DNA from: Siniperca chuatsi
Taxonomy: Eukaryota > Chordata > Actinopteri > Centrarchiformes > Sinipercidae
Reading direction: 5' to 3'
Assembly (NCBI RefSeq): GCF_020085105.1
Contig: NC_058055.1
Location: 24,905,822-24,969,821, forward strand
DNA: 64,000 nucleotides
This document shows positions 1 through 14,100 of the stretch, one piece after another. The notes beneath the pieces are model-generated. The model made no database searches. It worked only from the letters and a program-made list of their open reading frames with translations, and had not been told where the DNA came from. Within the stretch, counting starts at the first letter, position 1, and every line of letters begins with the position of its first letter. A program made the position numbers and the translations under genes.

Positions 1-900
1 GTAACTTAAGTCAGCTTAAGTCACAACTGTGGCAAGGAAAACTACAAAGATTGTAATTTCCATCTTCCAGCCTCTTGCACTGAAGTACATTTTTGTTTGA
101 ATAGTTGAAGATGGCTTTTCATGATTGTTTAAGCATCCAGCCTGAAGTTTTAAACTGATTTATTTATTTTATTTTATTTATGATGGACTGTTATTTGTGT
201 CATACCCATTCATCTCCAGTTGAGGGCAGCAATAATATTGAGAGAGATCTCATTTCTTTCAAATAAAGAAGCAGAGAAAGAAGTGGAGGATGGACAATGA
301 GGAAGTTTGTTGTAAAAGAAGAAGAATGCAACCTTCAGGTGCACCTTGTAAGCAGCTAATTTAGAGGTGAGGAGGGTTGCATGCTCAAAGCTTTTGCCAG
401 AAATAGTAACACAGGGTCATTTTCTTTTGTCTGTTGGTTCATTAAATACATTTTTGCTGAATGGATGTAAAAGTGTGCACATGTATAATTGGTCAGGGCT
501 GACATATGGTGTTCTAGCCAACTGAAATAATACTCACCCCCTTTAATAAAACACCACCTTGCATTGCCACTGGTGCTAGTGGTGAAACACTTAGTGCCTC
601 TCAAACGGGGAATGAAGAATGCCCATGAGTTATTGACAGAGATAATATTCCAAGACTTTTTTTATTTGGGAGGGTGGGTATGTCTATATGGTGGGGTGAA
701 GGGGTGTGTGATCAATTCTGAGTTGTTGATTGCACCCCCTGTTTGTAGTCTATGTGAAACAAAACATTAAATATTGAAGTTAAAGAAATATCCTTATACT
801 GTGTAAACAGACAATTCGATTCTAAATTACTATCGTCTAACTTCCCATGGGAGCGTCCTTTGTTTATCTAGTGCTTCGTCGCATTTACAGCCTTAAAAAA
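1..900. other. Intergenic / upstream of dtx2, no gene seen
   Basis: AT-rich sequence with short ORFs only. None shows a recognisable domain, a good splice context or a plausible protein composition, so I see no gene here. The last part merges into the dtx2 promoter region. Confidence 0.5.
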
Positions 901-1264
901 AGATCCCATCTATGGTTGGTTCCCACAAACGTGCCTTGACTTGCGATATTCCCGGTGGTCCCTGAAGGCAGCCGCAGAGGAGGAAGGAACCCTGGCAACG
1001 CTGTCGCGAAGCTAACGTTATCCGTGTACTGCTAAGCCCTCTGAATGCATCAGCTTTGCCAACATGCACTTAAGTGTTTATCTCGACTGTCTACCATTTG
1101 ATCTTTACTTCGTAGCTTCCTCAAAAGCGTGTTAACACATTTACGATGGAATTTTTTAACGAGCCAAGCTAGCCTAGCTACCAGACGTTTTCTTCGTCGT
1201 AGCCACTATCAGTTGACCAGCTAACCAGAACGAGTTGTTGTTAGCTTAAGCTGGCTTGGTGAAT
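900..1264 (+). promoter_or_regulatory. dtx2: Probable dtx2 promoter and 5' UTR
   Basis: This stretch directly precedes the dtx2 start codon. It is richer in CpG than the flanks (for example around 1000-1025) and carries several GCTAGC/GCTAAC-type motifs between about 1010 and 1250. An in-frame TAA at 1247-1249 closes the reading frame just upstream of the ATG, so the coding region cannot extend further 5' in this exon. No TATA box was convincing. The transcription start is inferred, not seen. Confidence 0.4.
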
Positions 1265-1574
1265 ATGGCGATTGTGTCTGGATCCTGTGCTAGGGTAAAC
1301 GGGTCTAGAAATGGGCCGTCTGTGTCAGCTACACCGTCTGGATCCGTTGGACAGTCTCAGCCCATGATAGCGGTATGGGAATGGCAGGATGACCTGGGGT
1401 ACTGGCGGCCTTACAGCGGCCAAGTGAGCGCTTACATCGAGCGGTGTCTGGCACCGCGGGGCCAGAGAGGAGGAGGACCCGGCTCAACGAGCATCTGCCT
1501 CGGACAATCAGACCCCAGCCTGTCGCCTTATCTCATTGACATACCAAGCTTGAAACAGTTTCGGCAGGACACGG
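1265..1574 (+). CDS. dtx2: dtx2 coding exon 1 (WWE domain 1)
   Basis: Encodes residues 1-103 and the first base of codon 104. It starts at the first ATG after an in-frame stop and ends ACGG|gtgagc (phase 1). It contains the WEW motif and the conserved end KQFRQDTG, which is where deltex proteins join the second WWE domain. Confidence 0.92.
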
Positions 1575-4500
1575 GTGAGCACGATATGTCATTTAATACC
1601 TCCACCTTAACTTAGCGTTGCATTCGTAATAATTTTTTAATGTTGTGCCTTGAAACCGTACAGTTATCAGGCCAGGCTAACAGACAACGCTAGCTACTTA
1701 GCCTTAGCTTACAGTTGTGCTGTTGCATTGATGAATGTTTACATAGCTGCAAGCTAAGATTAGCCAAGTACCCAGGATGAAGTTATGAGATTTAGACGAC
1801 CCTGTTGAATATTTTCGTGTCATCTAACGTTGACTAACTTGTCCACATAACCTTGCTATAACTCGTCACATTGTTGACGCTTGTAACATTAGCATGTTGT
1901 TGAGCTCAGCTGGTTTGTGCTAACTAGTTTGAATGAAGGGTGACAGAGCTTGTAAATGGGTTAGGGTTACAATGACACACAGTTGTTATAACGAACTTGT
2001 CGCAGCGCTCTTCCAAATAATGTTAAGAAATGCTTTTCAAGCAAAACTATAAAGTAGCGGCATTAGTCAAAGAACTTTACTCGCTGCCATGAGGGATTAA
2101 GCTTGCACAAGGATTATGATGTTTAAAATAGTGACATCTACATGGAAGGGTTCTCAACTGTACTTTTCTCTGCTATGGCCCAACTGTAGGATTTTGGCTG
2201 AAAATGTGGATTTATTTTTACATATAGAGCTTGCATAGTGTAGCTTTAATTTACTTTATTCATTGACAATCATCATTTTTATTTTCAGGAAAGACTCGGT
2301 CAGTACGTCGGTCCCTGTTTGCCCAGTCCTCAGGCCTGGGCAGTGGTGTTTATTGGGAATGGGCCAACGACGAAGGAGGATGGACTCCATATGAGACTCG
2401 AACCTCTATCCTTTTGGAGCACAGCTATCAGGCCCGCCAAGGCACGGCAGACTTGGGCCCGCATGGATACAATTACATAGTGGATCTCACATCTCTGGCC
2501 CAAGTTAACAAATCCTCGGGGTTCAGGCGGCAGGTCAGACGGCAGTGTAACCTCCCCTACCCACTGGCCTCCTCTGGCCCTCCAGCCATCCCCTCGGGCC
2601 CTGTCTGCTCCTGCCAGCAGTGTTTGAGCCACAGCAGCACAGGACCCATGCCCAGCCGTTCACGACATTCCTTTTCATCAGGCAGTCTGAACCGGCCCAG
2701 CCTCCAAGGTACAGGAAGGGCTGTAGCCGCTCACCCCACTTCTGTCTACTCACCGTACCCTAGGAGACCCCTCTCTGTGGGGGGAATGTCCTGGGGCAGC
2801 CCTTGGCCTCCACCGTCCTCTGGTAGTCAACTGTCTGCACCAGTTCTGACCAGCTCTACCAGTGCCAATGGGTTAAGGTTGGTATCTGTTGGATTGTGAT
2901 TTGGTTTGCAGTTTAATACAGACAGTTTAGAGTAAAACGACAGCAGTAAGGTCTTCCTCTGGCTCAGTTAGCCATCCTTCCTGGGAAGCATGTCACGGGC
3001 CCCTCTCCACCCTTCCCTTCCCTTCTCCTTTGTCTTCCTGTCTGTCTCCACTTTGACCTATCTTGTAAAACAGGAATGATAAAAAAAAAAGATCTGTAGC
3101 TCCAGCCCTGCGGTGGTATGTTTGTTTTGGCTCAGTTCCTGTGACTCTTGTCTGTGTCATTTCCAGCCGTCCATCTTTTCTGTTCCTAATGGCATAGAAA
3201 CCTGTTTAAAACTGCTTTCAAAGACGAATTGCTTACTTAAGTGGTATAATAAATATGCAGTTCACTTATAGTTTCTAATCTTCTTCCACATTGTTTCATT
3301 CAGTGTATTCCCAGCCACTGGAAATTAATAATAGGACAGTAATGCTGGATGTTCTCCACCTAGTACACACTGTGGTCTGTGCTAGGAACTCATCACCTTC
3401 ATTTTTGCAGTGATTGCTCACACGTCTCAGTGGTTATTATTATAATAATAATAAAACTTTATTTATAGAGCACTTATCAAAACAAAGTAGAATTTGGAAG
3501 GTGTATCTATTAAGAATAGAAAACCACATGTATTATGTTTTCTAATAGGGTTCTATTTATATATTTATATTTGTTTTAGCCCAGTGGCATGTCAGTGTAT
3601 TCTTTTTGAAGTTATTTTACAGCATATCCAAAATGCTACTACATGCTAGTGCTAATAGGCACTGGCAAAAATGTCCAAAAAAAAGAAAAGGTTATTGGTT
3701 ACTTTTCATACTCCTTACAGGGAGTTTTAATTATGTTGCAGGTCATTAATGCGGTTACTGTTGAAACACTTATAGTGCATAAAGATATCAGGCACACACC
3801 CCATGACTTCTTAATATCAGTGACACATTTCCTCCTATTGTGTCACCGTGTCCTCTTATTTGGCTGATAAGCGTTATGAACAGTTTAACAAGGTAAAGGA
3901 AATAATTGTTAGTTGCAGCCTTAAACTGGATTTGGTTTGGAGCTCCGTCATTCTTCAGTACTGAGGATTGCTCATTTATTTTCGTTGAAGGCTGTTGAGC
4001 ACAATTAACAGATTTGTTGGGTGCATATTCATCAATATATTGGGTGTTGAGTCACGCTCCCTATTTGCACTATGAACAGTCAATGTTAAGTTGTTGTTGA
4101 TTAGTCTCAGAAACTGCCCGTCATTTCCTGGCCAGTCTGAAGATGGTCAGTTTTCCAGCTACTTAGTTAAATGTAAATAAACCTTTGCAGTTAATTCACA
4201 GGCAAGTTTTATTTTTTTGTCTTGATCTGGTACCAAAGCTATTCCTAATGTCACCTTACTTAAATGTTCTAATTCTGTGAAGTGGATCAGAAACTGAAAT
4301 TGTTCTAAAGGTCTTTTCAGACGGTAAGCGACACTCCGCCTGCGCACCCGGTTGGATCCACGGGGTCTCACCGTGCGCCTCACGTGAATAGACAGGCAAA
4401 GAAGCGCTCCGTGAGTAAATGCCAGGCGCTCTATGCGTGGTAACCATGGAAACGGCTTCTGTGCGCTACTGTATCCCTGCAGATACAACTGTATTTTCTT

Positions 4501-7102
4501 TATAGGTTTTGAAGTTAAAACTATACGTAACGTTACCTGATACATGCAGTCTTGCGCTGATGCTCTGCCATGTGAAAGCCCTCCTGTTTATGTCCCGATA
4601 ACTGTTTAGAAACACTTGTATATTTCAGGGAACTCGCAAATGGCAAGGATCAGTCTCTCGTCCAGTGATTTGCACTACACTCATTGATAATGAATTACTA
4701 GGCGCATCAATCGCTTCCCGTCTGAAAAGACCATAAGTCTTTAAGTGTTGTTCTGCCTGCTTGGTTCATTGTTGCTGTTTTTACTGACTGAATGTCACTG
4801 TCCTTGTTTCCTGTCCTGCAGTGTTCCTTCCATTTCTGTGCCATTGAATGGATCCACCAGTGTAAGCTCTGCCCTGGCAGGTAAACGGGTCACTAACTAT
4901 CCATCCTGACTGTTACCTCTGCTCAGTCTATTCTGCACCACGCTTTTGAGTTGGCTGCAGGTTTCGTTCAGTATAATGTTTGTGGTTTGTGTGCCTTTTT
5001 TCTCTGCATTTGTCTTGTGAGTGTCAGCCTGTTTAGGAACAGCATGCCAAAAGCTGGAAGAAGGGGGTTAAAAATAAAAAAAAGAACACTCCCAAAATGT
5101 TAAGCAAACTTGAAAAGAGTGGGGAAAATGATGTCCCTTTTATTGTTTAAACCATTAGAGAGAGGCTTCCATTCAACAAGAAACAAAAGTGATATCATAC
5201 TGTTTGTTACACCAGAATACATAAAAACAGCCTCCACATAGGCTTGTTTTTATTGAGACACCTGCAAAAGTGTCCTCATGCTGTACAAAGCATTCAGCCC
5301 TGGGTGCAAAAGCATGATTATCTTCAGGGCTAAACAACATAATACATGGGACTGCATTTCTAAAAAATAATTGGAATTTTGATGTAAAAATATATCAATG
5401 ATGTTACTAAATTTCTTATAATGGCATAAATGAGCCAACAGGTTCTTGGTACCAACAGCAGCACTTGTCTTCATGACTTATGGAAAGTTGAATGGGTGGC
5501 ATGTGAGTTTATTGCGTGATAAATGTTTTACTTGTATGTACAAATATTTCAGGAGTACAGTTGTTTCAAGTTAAGCACAGAGAGGCTTACCCTTCACACA
5601 CCTTGAACTTACTTTTTGACTGAACTGTTACAGAAAATTAAGATGGTAGCGAACATTTTCTAAAGGGGCATATACTTGTCAAATGCGCCAATGTGTGTAT
5701 TTAGGCATTTTCCTCTCATCATCATAGATTCATTTAGTGTTGCTTTTATAAGGCCCTCTTCTAGCCATCTTCTATCGTCACGCATGCTTGCTTGTAGCAT
5801 CGCGGAGATTCCTGCTCTCCCAGCTCCTCCTCAAAGATATTTGGTGTCTGAGGAACCATTCAGCAGAACACCAAATCAGATCTGTCTTGAAATTAAAATT
5901 AAATCTGAACACTGTGCCTCAGCTTCCATAGAAACTATTTATAATGCATTGCCTTCATCGTGCCCAGCTCACTAGAGTCAAACATAAATGCAAAACCATT
6001 TTTGTCATTTCATCATGTTTAAATATCAACCAGGTCTGACAAAAAACTTTAGTTTAATTCAGGAGAATTTACAGCCACACTATGGTAATAAGCTAGAGCT
6101 ATTTGAAGAGCTAAGCCAGTAATTCCAAGTATGTATATTTATCAGGTACGTCTATATCAGTAGTTAATTTTCATGGAGTATTTTTTGGTGAAGCAGGATC
6201 AAGATGATGGGTAACTTCCTGGCATGAGGTTAAAAAAAAAAGTAATCTTAATAGATGTATTCAGCAGTGAAAGGATTTATGTTAACAGCCTTTGTGTAAA
6301 TCATGGTAATACCATTGATTGAATATGAGAATTTCACACGTGTAATTAATTTCCACCTTTTAATGACACATGGTGATGTATTTAACGGTTTGATTTTCCC
6401 TGTAATTGTGTAATTTAGAGTGCAGTGTAAGCAGGCAGACGTATAGCAGGCCGGCAAGTTGTAAATGTCACAAAATGGCAAAATTGACATGCAAAGTGAG
6501 TGCTCACTCTGTTTTTTTTTTTTTGTTTTGTTTGTTTTTTTTGCTGCACGCTTCTCAAATTATTGAAAGTCTTTTTCTTGGCTGTGATAAACTGATTGAG
6601 TCAATACAATCAGCATGGAGGAAGCTAGAGAAGCAGAACCTCATTAGTTTAAAGCACTGTACCGTGACTTTGGGGAATCGTGTGGTGTCTTCTCCAAATG
6701 TACCGTTTTAATGTTCATTAGTCAGTAATGAACGTGAGTGGTAATCAGTTCTATATCTTATACTTTGTTTATTTAGCCTTTTCAGTATTAAACATATACA
6801 ATAAATACAACTGCCTCCATTACTGTTTGAGGTAGAATTTATATGTTAAAAATGTCACTTTTCTTCGGAAGGTTCAATAGTATTTGAATTAAGTTTGTCA
6901 TAAACATGTGTAGACCAATTTTATTGAATCAGGCTTTTACAAAGTGACAGAAAAGTGCATATGTTTTACATGAATGTTGCACTCCTTTGTTTCTCATTGA
7001 GTTTTGCTTCCCATTTTCAAATTGGAAAATATGGCAGCTATTCTGGGAACATTGGCAGTTTTCAGCTAAAGTGAGCAACTTCAATTCTCACTCATTAATA
7101 TC

Positions 7103-7152
<50 letters not shown>

Positions 7153-7839
7153 TTATCTTTTGTTTGTTTATTGTAGTTTAGTGTGTTATTGGCTAACATT
7201 AGCCACCATAAGCTACTGGTCATACCAGACCAAGTAAAGCTGCAACAGCAAAAAACTTTTAATTTGTAAAACAATTAATGTTCTATTTCTTTTTAGAAGG
7301 TACATAGTGGTGCTTTAGATGACCATGCTAAATCTCAGATCTGCAACGCCTAGTCTGCATTGCCACAAGGATTGTGGTTGTCATCGTGTAAACCATTCCT
7401 CATAGTTTGCTGATTGATTGGTCTGACTTCCAGCTCCTGGGCACCGTCAACTCTGTGGATCTTTTCCAGATTCCCAAGATAACTTGTACTTTTCACTTAG
7501 CTCATGAGATTAATGCTAGCTTTACAACAGAAGTCCTGATTGCAAAAACAGATTTACTCATTAATCAAAAAGAAGGGACAGAAGAACTCTGATTCGTAGT
7601 CAACGAATAAACCGAAACCATATGTGAAACATGATCAGTTTGGTTTTAATTTGCAAGTACTTTTTGTTTTGTTTTGAGACTATTTTTTGGGCATTTTTGC
7701 CTTTATTAGACAGTGACAGTTGCAGAGAGAGGATTACATGCAGCAAAGGGCCATGGTTTGGAATCGAACCTGGGCCGCTGCGGTAAGCTACCGGGACGCC
7801 CCAATTTGAAAGTACTTGATGTTGTGTCTGACTCCAATG

Positions 7840-7892
<53 letters not shown>

Positions 7893-8117
7893 AGGGACAC
7901 AGTGGAAACATCAGTTGCTGCTACATTTCTCATACCTTTTTTGATTTGTTCCTTTCTACTTCTGCATATCTCCACCTGCTCTCAACCCTCACCTGCCCCA
8001 CTCTGCCCTGCCCCATCCCGCCTCAACCCCACCCCACCCCACCCCGCTCCAGGCATGGCCTCCATTTTGATGTCAGCAGTGGGACTCGGCGTGCACTTCA
8101 CCACTGCCCCCCTCCCT

Positions 8118-8151
<34 letters not shown>

Positions 8152-11100
8152 CTGCTCCTTTCTCTCTTCCTCCTCCTCTCCTCCCCCCAGCCAGCAGGCC
8201 CAGCAAGCCCCACAGCAGCAGCAGCAGCAGTTCAGTTAGGAGAGCAAAGAGGCAGCACAGGAGAGGTAGCTACCACGCCACCAGCCCTTCCTCCACCTCT
8301 TTATCTCCATCGTTCTCTTTTGGTCCAGTTGTCATCACCGCAGGCTTGAGGAACATTTCATCCTGCATCAACTCCCTTTCATTTGTCTTCATGTGTTTAT
8401 AGGGTGTTCACACTACTCCACTTTTGTGTTTGTTGAAAAAAGTGCTGCTGCAACTGCTTTTTGTGCAACTGTCAAATAAGGAGATAAGTCTGGCCAATGT
8501 GCTCTAATCAGACTACCTTTGACCTGTCTGATTCAGCTATCACTGACCTCCCTGCTGCTACCCTCCCCAATTTCATTCCAGTTGTTGTTAATATCAGCTG
8601 CTTACCTTCCATGAAATCCTGCATTTCCTTAGTTGTAGATGTAACATGCAGCACTTTTTTACAACATTCTAGCTTCTCACTGACCATTTTAACGGAAAAA
8701 GATTCTGGGAGTCTGAAAATTGTCACTTCATGTCCCAAGAGCCACTGCTGCAGTATAGAGCTGCAACGATAGGCGCTTAATCAATTAGCCAAATTGATTG
8801 ATGGTTCCAGCTCCTCAAATAGGAGCGTAATAAAAATAATTGTTAGTTGCAGCACTACTGCAGTACACTAAGTATCTAGCCATTTTAAATCAATCTTTGG
8901 ACATATTGTACATCAAATTCATGTCATATATCAAAGAGGGTTTGCTCATAGATAAGTTAATACTGTTGGCCAGCCAAAAAAACTCCACAGTATGTGTTCT
9001 GGTACATCTCAGCTGTTTTGAATTGTCCTCCATGCTTTGTAGTTCATCTGTATATCAAGCTTAATTTCATTGCTGTCTCCTTATTTCTGCCTGTTTTTTT
9101 TTTTTTTTCATATCTGCATTGTCTGACTCATGACCATGAATTACTCTTCCTCCGCTCTGATTGTCTGCCACTTTTAACTTGAATACCTGCACTTGAAATC
9201 AACAGGGGGCACATCAGACATAAAAAGCATAAAAAGTGTTCATGTCTGAAAAGGTTTTCTCATTTCTCAGCTGGAAGTAAATAGCCAACTTTCCAAATCT
9301 TGAATTCAATGGAGCTGTCTTGTGTAATAAACTCAAAAAGACACTTAAAGATAAATGTTTAGTTAGCTTTCAGAATTTTGTTTCCTAAACAGACTTGACA
9401 CTCACATGTGTGTGTATGTGAGAGAATATGGTAGTGATATGCAGTGTCTGTATCCATTCCTCATGCTGCCCATCGTGTCGTCATGCGTTTGCATGTTTTG
9501 CACCATGTGCAGTCAGATCTTGATTTTAGGATGTTTGATTAGCTGCATACTGGACATTATTTGTATATAGCAGAGGCAGAGAGAGTAGAAATCCATAGCT
9601 TATGTGGCTAATGTTTGAGTGAAATTCTAAAATGAGATTGTGAATTACTTGATATTGTGAAAAAAAAATCATTTCATCTCACCTCACCAGAGTCTCAACT
9701 TTTTGAATGGCAGTTTGTTAGACTTGCAGTTTTAGTGTCTCGTCTGTTTCAGCTTATTCATCGCTTAGTGTTTTCTCTTTTATCCCTCTTTTAGCCTCAG
9801 CTCAGAGACCCGAGGAGGTGATTCAGCGCTACATGGAGGTAGTGGCTGGAGTACCAGATGAGGTAAATGGTGATGGTCAAAGGTTTATTTGTGGTCTTTT
9901 GTACAAACTAGTTATTAAGGGTCAATTGTGAACTGATAGTGGTACATGTCATGTAAGGTGCAGATTGTTCATATCTATTCCATTCATATGGCTGTATGCT
10001 GTTGCTGGCCTTTAACTGGGAAAACAATTATTTAGTAATTGTGACACTAAACACACATCCCCTGGGTTCCCCTCAGGACTGCATTATCTGCATGGATCAA
10101 CTGTCCAATCCATCCGGCTACGAGGCATCGTCCACAGAGGGAGGCCAGAGCATTCTGCCAGACACTGTGGGGAAATTCATCAAATGTGGACACACCCTGC
10201 ATATGCTCTGCATGCTGGCCATGTACAACAACGGAACAAAGGTACAGAACTGTTGCAGACTGCATGCCAACAATTTAATTTTACAAGGTGATGTAGTGCT
10301 GTTATATGTACAGATTGATCCGAAAAGTCTGTCTTGAAGTACCACGTCAACGTAGCATTAGTTTGACAAAAGTTAAAGATAAATGATACTTAGTGTGATG
10401 GAGTAATTGTCTTAAAGGAATAGTTTGGTAAAATATGCTTATTTGCTTTTTTAAAAATTTTTTTTACCTTGTTTGATGAGAAGATTGATATCAATCTCAC
10501 GTCTGTGCATTAAGTATGGCGCCATAATCAGGAGGCGATTAGCTTAGCTTAGCTTAACACAAAGACTGGGAGCAGGGGGAAACAGCCACTGGTTGCCTGG
10601 TAACCTCATGGTGATGACAAGACTCCAGACAGTCACTGTGCCCGGCCACTAGTTGCTAAGAAATATTTCCAGCACGTAACTCTCTGTACAACCACAATGC
10701 GTCGTTTGTGCATTTCAGTTTTTTAAGGATTAAACAGACGAGATAAAACATGTTAATTAGTGAACGTTAAAAGTGCTGGTAGGCATTTTGAAAACTTTTG
10801 ACAGAGCCATGCTTGCTGTTGCCCCTGCTTCCAGACTTTTATGCTAAGCTAATCGCCTCCTGGCTCTAGCTGCATACTTAACCAGCACCATGAGAGTGGT
10901 ATCAATGGTCTCATCTTTCTGACAAGAACAAATTATCATCGCATGATATTTGTCTATAAAGCTCTACTGTTAAAGCTTCCAAACTGCCTCACATCTCTTC
11001 ATTCATTTAAATCTTGTAAATACAGTACACAATCCACTAACTACTTAACCTTCGATATTCCATATGTACTGTATGCACTAATCTTCGTACAATACACCTT

Positions 11101-14100
11101 TTTAAATAGAACAAACTGCCAACTGCCCTCCAACTAGTTTAGTCCATTCCCCTTGATGATTGTAAAGCTTTATTATCTGATTTTTTTATTTATTTATTTT
11201 TTTTGTTGATTGTGGTTGTCCGGCCTTATTTGTGTTGTATTTGTATGCTGGTTGTGTGGTTGTCTGATTATGAATGTTTCTTGTGCTCTGGTCTCTCTTG
11301 AAAAAGAGACAGTACCTGATTAAATGAAGTTTAATGTTTAATCTAACTCTTGGCAAGAAAGCGAATACTTCCCGAAACGTTGGACTATTCCTTTAAGAAA
11401 GTTTCATACCTCTGAAAGTTGATTTTCATATGCCATACTGAAATCACAGTCGGACATCTACAATACTATGTTGTGCTTTGAAAAATGCTTTATGATAATG
11501 TAAAGTATATGTGATTTGCAGTAAATGAGCTAAAACATGTAAAAAGAGTGGTATGGTCCTTTTTTAAAATGTGTGGCAGTAGGCTCTTTTCCTGCTCAGA
11601 ATATGTGTTCTGATGTTCTGATTGCTTTTTATTGTGGGGGTGTAAGGTGTAGTATATAAACTGAATACCAAATAACAATACCATATGCCATATATACGAG
11701 CATCAATGAAGCACTGGTTAATGAGACCAGAGGTATATTGACTTGGTGAGTGAGGGGAACACACAAAAAAAAGTCTCTTCAGTGGATCGATGAATATTTG
11801 ATCAGCACTTACCTGGTTTGTATTGATTATTCCAGTTTAAAAGGCTCTCTGGCTGTGTTTTCTCCTCAGGACGGCAGTCTGCAGTGCCCCTCGTGTAAGA
11901 CAATCTACGGAGAAAAGACCGGCACCCAGCCCAAAGGCAAGATGGAAATTTACAGCGTCGCCCAGTCGCTGCCAGGTCACCCAGACTGTGGCACCATCCA
12001 GATCATCTACAGCATACCACCTGGCATACAGGTACGTCTGCACACTGAGCTGCCACTCTGTCAAGTATGTCAAGTGTAAAACTGAAAATACATGCTAAGG
12101 CATGTGACTGATAGACCAGTTACATAAATGTGGATTAACGTTATGCTTTAATGGAAATATTTTCATGTTTCACTTTTACAAGTAAAAAGACTCTGAGGAT
12201 GAGGACGCTCTTCTCCTTGGACTAATAATATCTCAGGGAAACTTTCCCAGCAGGACTAGTCTGAAAGTTTTAAAAAGTCTGTTTCCAAAAACAGGTTTTG
12301 GAAAAGATAACAGATTGTTGTTCAGGCCCGGCTGTGGAAGAACATTGTCCTCTGTCCCTTTTGTGCATGGTTCACAGTTACATCCTCCTTTGTAACAGTC
12401 TTTTGGGAAAACCCTAATTTCTCTCTGTGTCTCTCTGCTGCAACCATGAGTACAGATAAATTGCAGCAAAGAGCCGTATGTATCTAAAGTTACAAGAACT
12501 TAAAAAATAATCGAATAACTGTGTTTTGGAGATTAACAGTAGGCAAGCAGCTCAATACATATCTGATTTGTGTTCTAACTGATCTCTCGTATTAAACTTT
12601 ATATGTTCATCACTCAGTTTTTGTCCTCCTCCACCAGGGCCCGGAGCATCCCAACCCAGGACAGCCGTACAGCTGTAGAGGCTTCCCTCGCTTCTGTTTT
12701 CTACCAGACAGCGACAAGGGCAGGAAGGTAAAAAGCAACACATTTCACATCTCACAGATGGGGCCGAATCTACACTACGGAGGCTTGTATACAGCGTAAA
12801 CAGATCTCAGACATGTACAGAGATTATTATGGTTCTACTAGTGTCTGTGTCCACTTGCATCGAACCACAGTGGTCCCCTACAGCTCGATCAAGAAGGATA
12901 TATAAGAACCACACTCAGAATATGTAATTCTGCATTTTATTAATAGCAGCAGGGGAATTATACACTCAAAATATTCAGGTCTCGGTATTTTATCAGTGTA
13001 TAGCACAGCACTGAGAGGTTATCAGCATCTATGCCCTACCACAGTTCCAAACAATCAATAAGTTGAGTCACATCATTACTAGAGAACTAGAGTGGAGCTG
13101 TAGAGGCCAACCTGGCACATCAGGTTCGTAAACTCAATACCATTAACACAAGACTCTGCATAATGCTCCATCAGGGTTGGAGTGTTTCACTGTGATTAAA
13201 TTAAGAACATTTTGTGCTCATTATAAAGTTGTGTTGTTTCCATGGTGAATTAGTAGCTGATTTCCTGCTTGCTGGCAACTGCGTCTGCACACTTTAGCTT
13301 CTATAAATAATCTCTGATGTAATTCACTAATGGAAAATTGGATTAAATTATTCCAGTTGTAGTTTATCCGTGCTGTGCCTCAGACTCCCTTCCATCTTCA
13401 GAGTCTCTCCTGTGATGTTTCCCGCAGAACGTGGATTTGAGATGATGAAAATATCCCAGATCGGACACACAGCCTGTCCCACAGTGTCGTAAACAGCAGG
13501 AGCGGTTCACTGGTTAAAATCAGAGCAGTGTTTATGAAAACACTGTTTATTTCCATCAGTTAAGAGCCTATCTGTTGTGATGAACTCAAGTTACATAAAG
13601 CTGTTTTAGCTAAATTGTTTGTTTGTAGATCTGTGCCTGTCTCTAATGGCAGCTGCCACTTGTTCATCCCACTGACAACAGAGAGTCAGTGTACCTGATT
13701 GAGCAGTTAAACCAACGTTTTACCCATAAAGCTGGCTTCATCAGTGTTTCTTACATGACAGTGCATACAAAGCTCATATGGACTGTTTTCAATCAGCCAA
13801 ACCATTTGGCTGAGTAAACCAACTCACAGCAAAGGCCATCGATGATATTTATGTTACATGTGTCTCTTGTTATTGTAAAAGAGGTATGTAGCTGATGTGA
13901 ACACAAAGCACAAGGGCTGCATCTAACAATTCCTTTCATTATCGAAGCTAATCTCTGCTTCAGCGTGTCCTCTTAAGTGAAGCAAGTTGTCTGTTGGAGC
14001 TCTATGGACATAAACAAGTTTGAACAACTTAATGTTAAATTGCACATATAGTATATTATGGCTGCAGCTACTGATTATTTTCACAATTTTCCAGAGCCCA

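Noticed and set aside
1256..1264. Start of dtx2 at TTG 1256
   Set aside because: Not an ATG; the first ATG is 1265 with a good context and an in-frame stop upstream.
2878..2899. dtx2 exon 2 extending to the stop at 2899, or a donor at 2882
   Set aside because: The conserved NGS...ALAG exon at 4822 is in frame only from the donor at 2878.
4159..4545. 128-residue minus-strand ORF
   Set aside because: It crosses the end of the TIR element at 4310 and has no domain; a by-product of GC-rich transposon sequence.
7755..7775. tRNA gene (B box on the minus strand)
   Set aside because: No cloverleaf and no proper A box; fits a SINE.
7844..8239. Plus-strand ORF through the (GT)n tract and exon 4
   Set aside because: It is the translation of a microsatellite plus dtx2 exon 4 in the wrong frame; the real exon 4 frame continues deltex homology.
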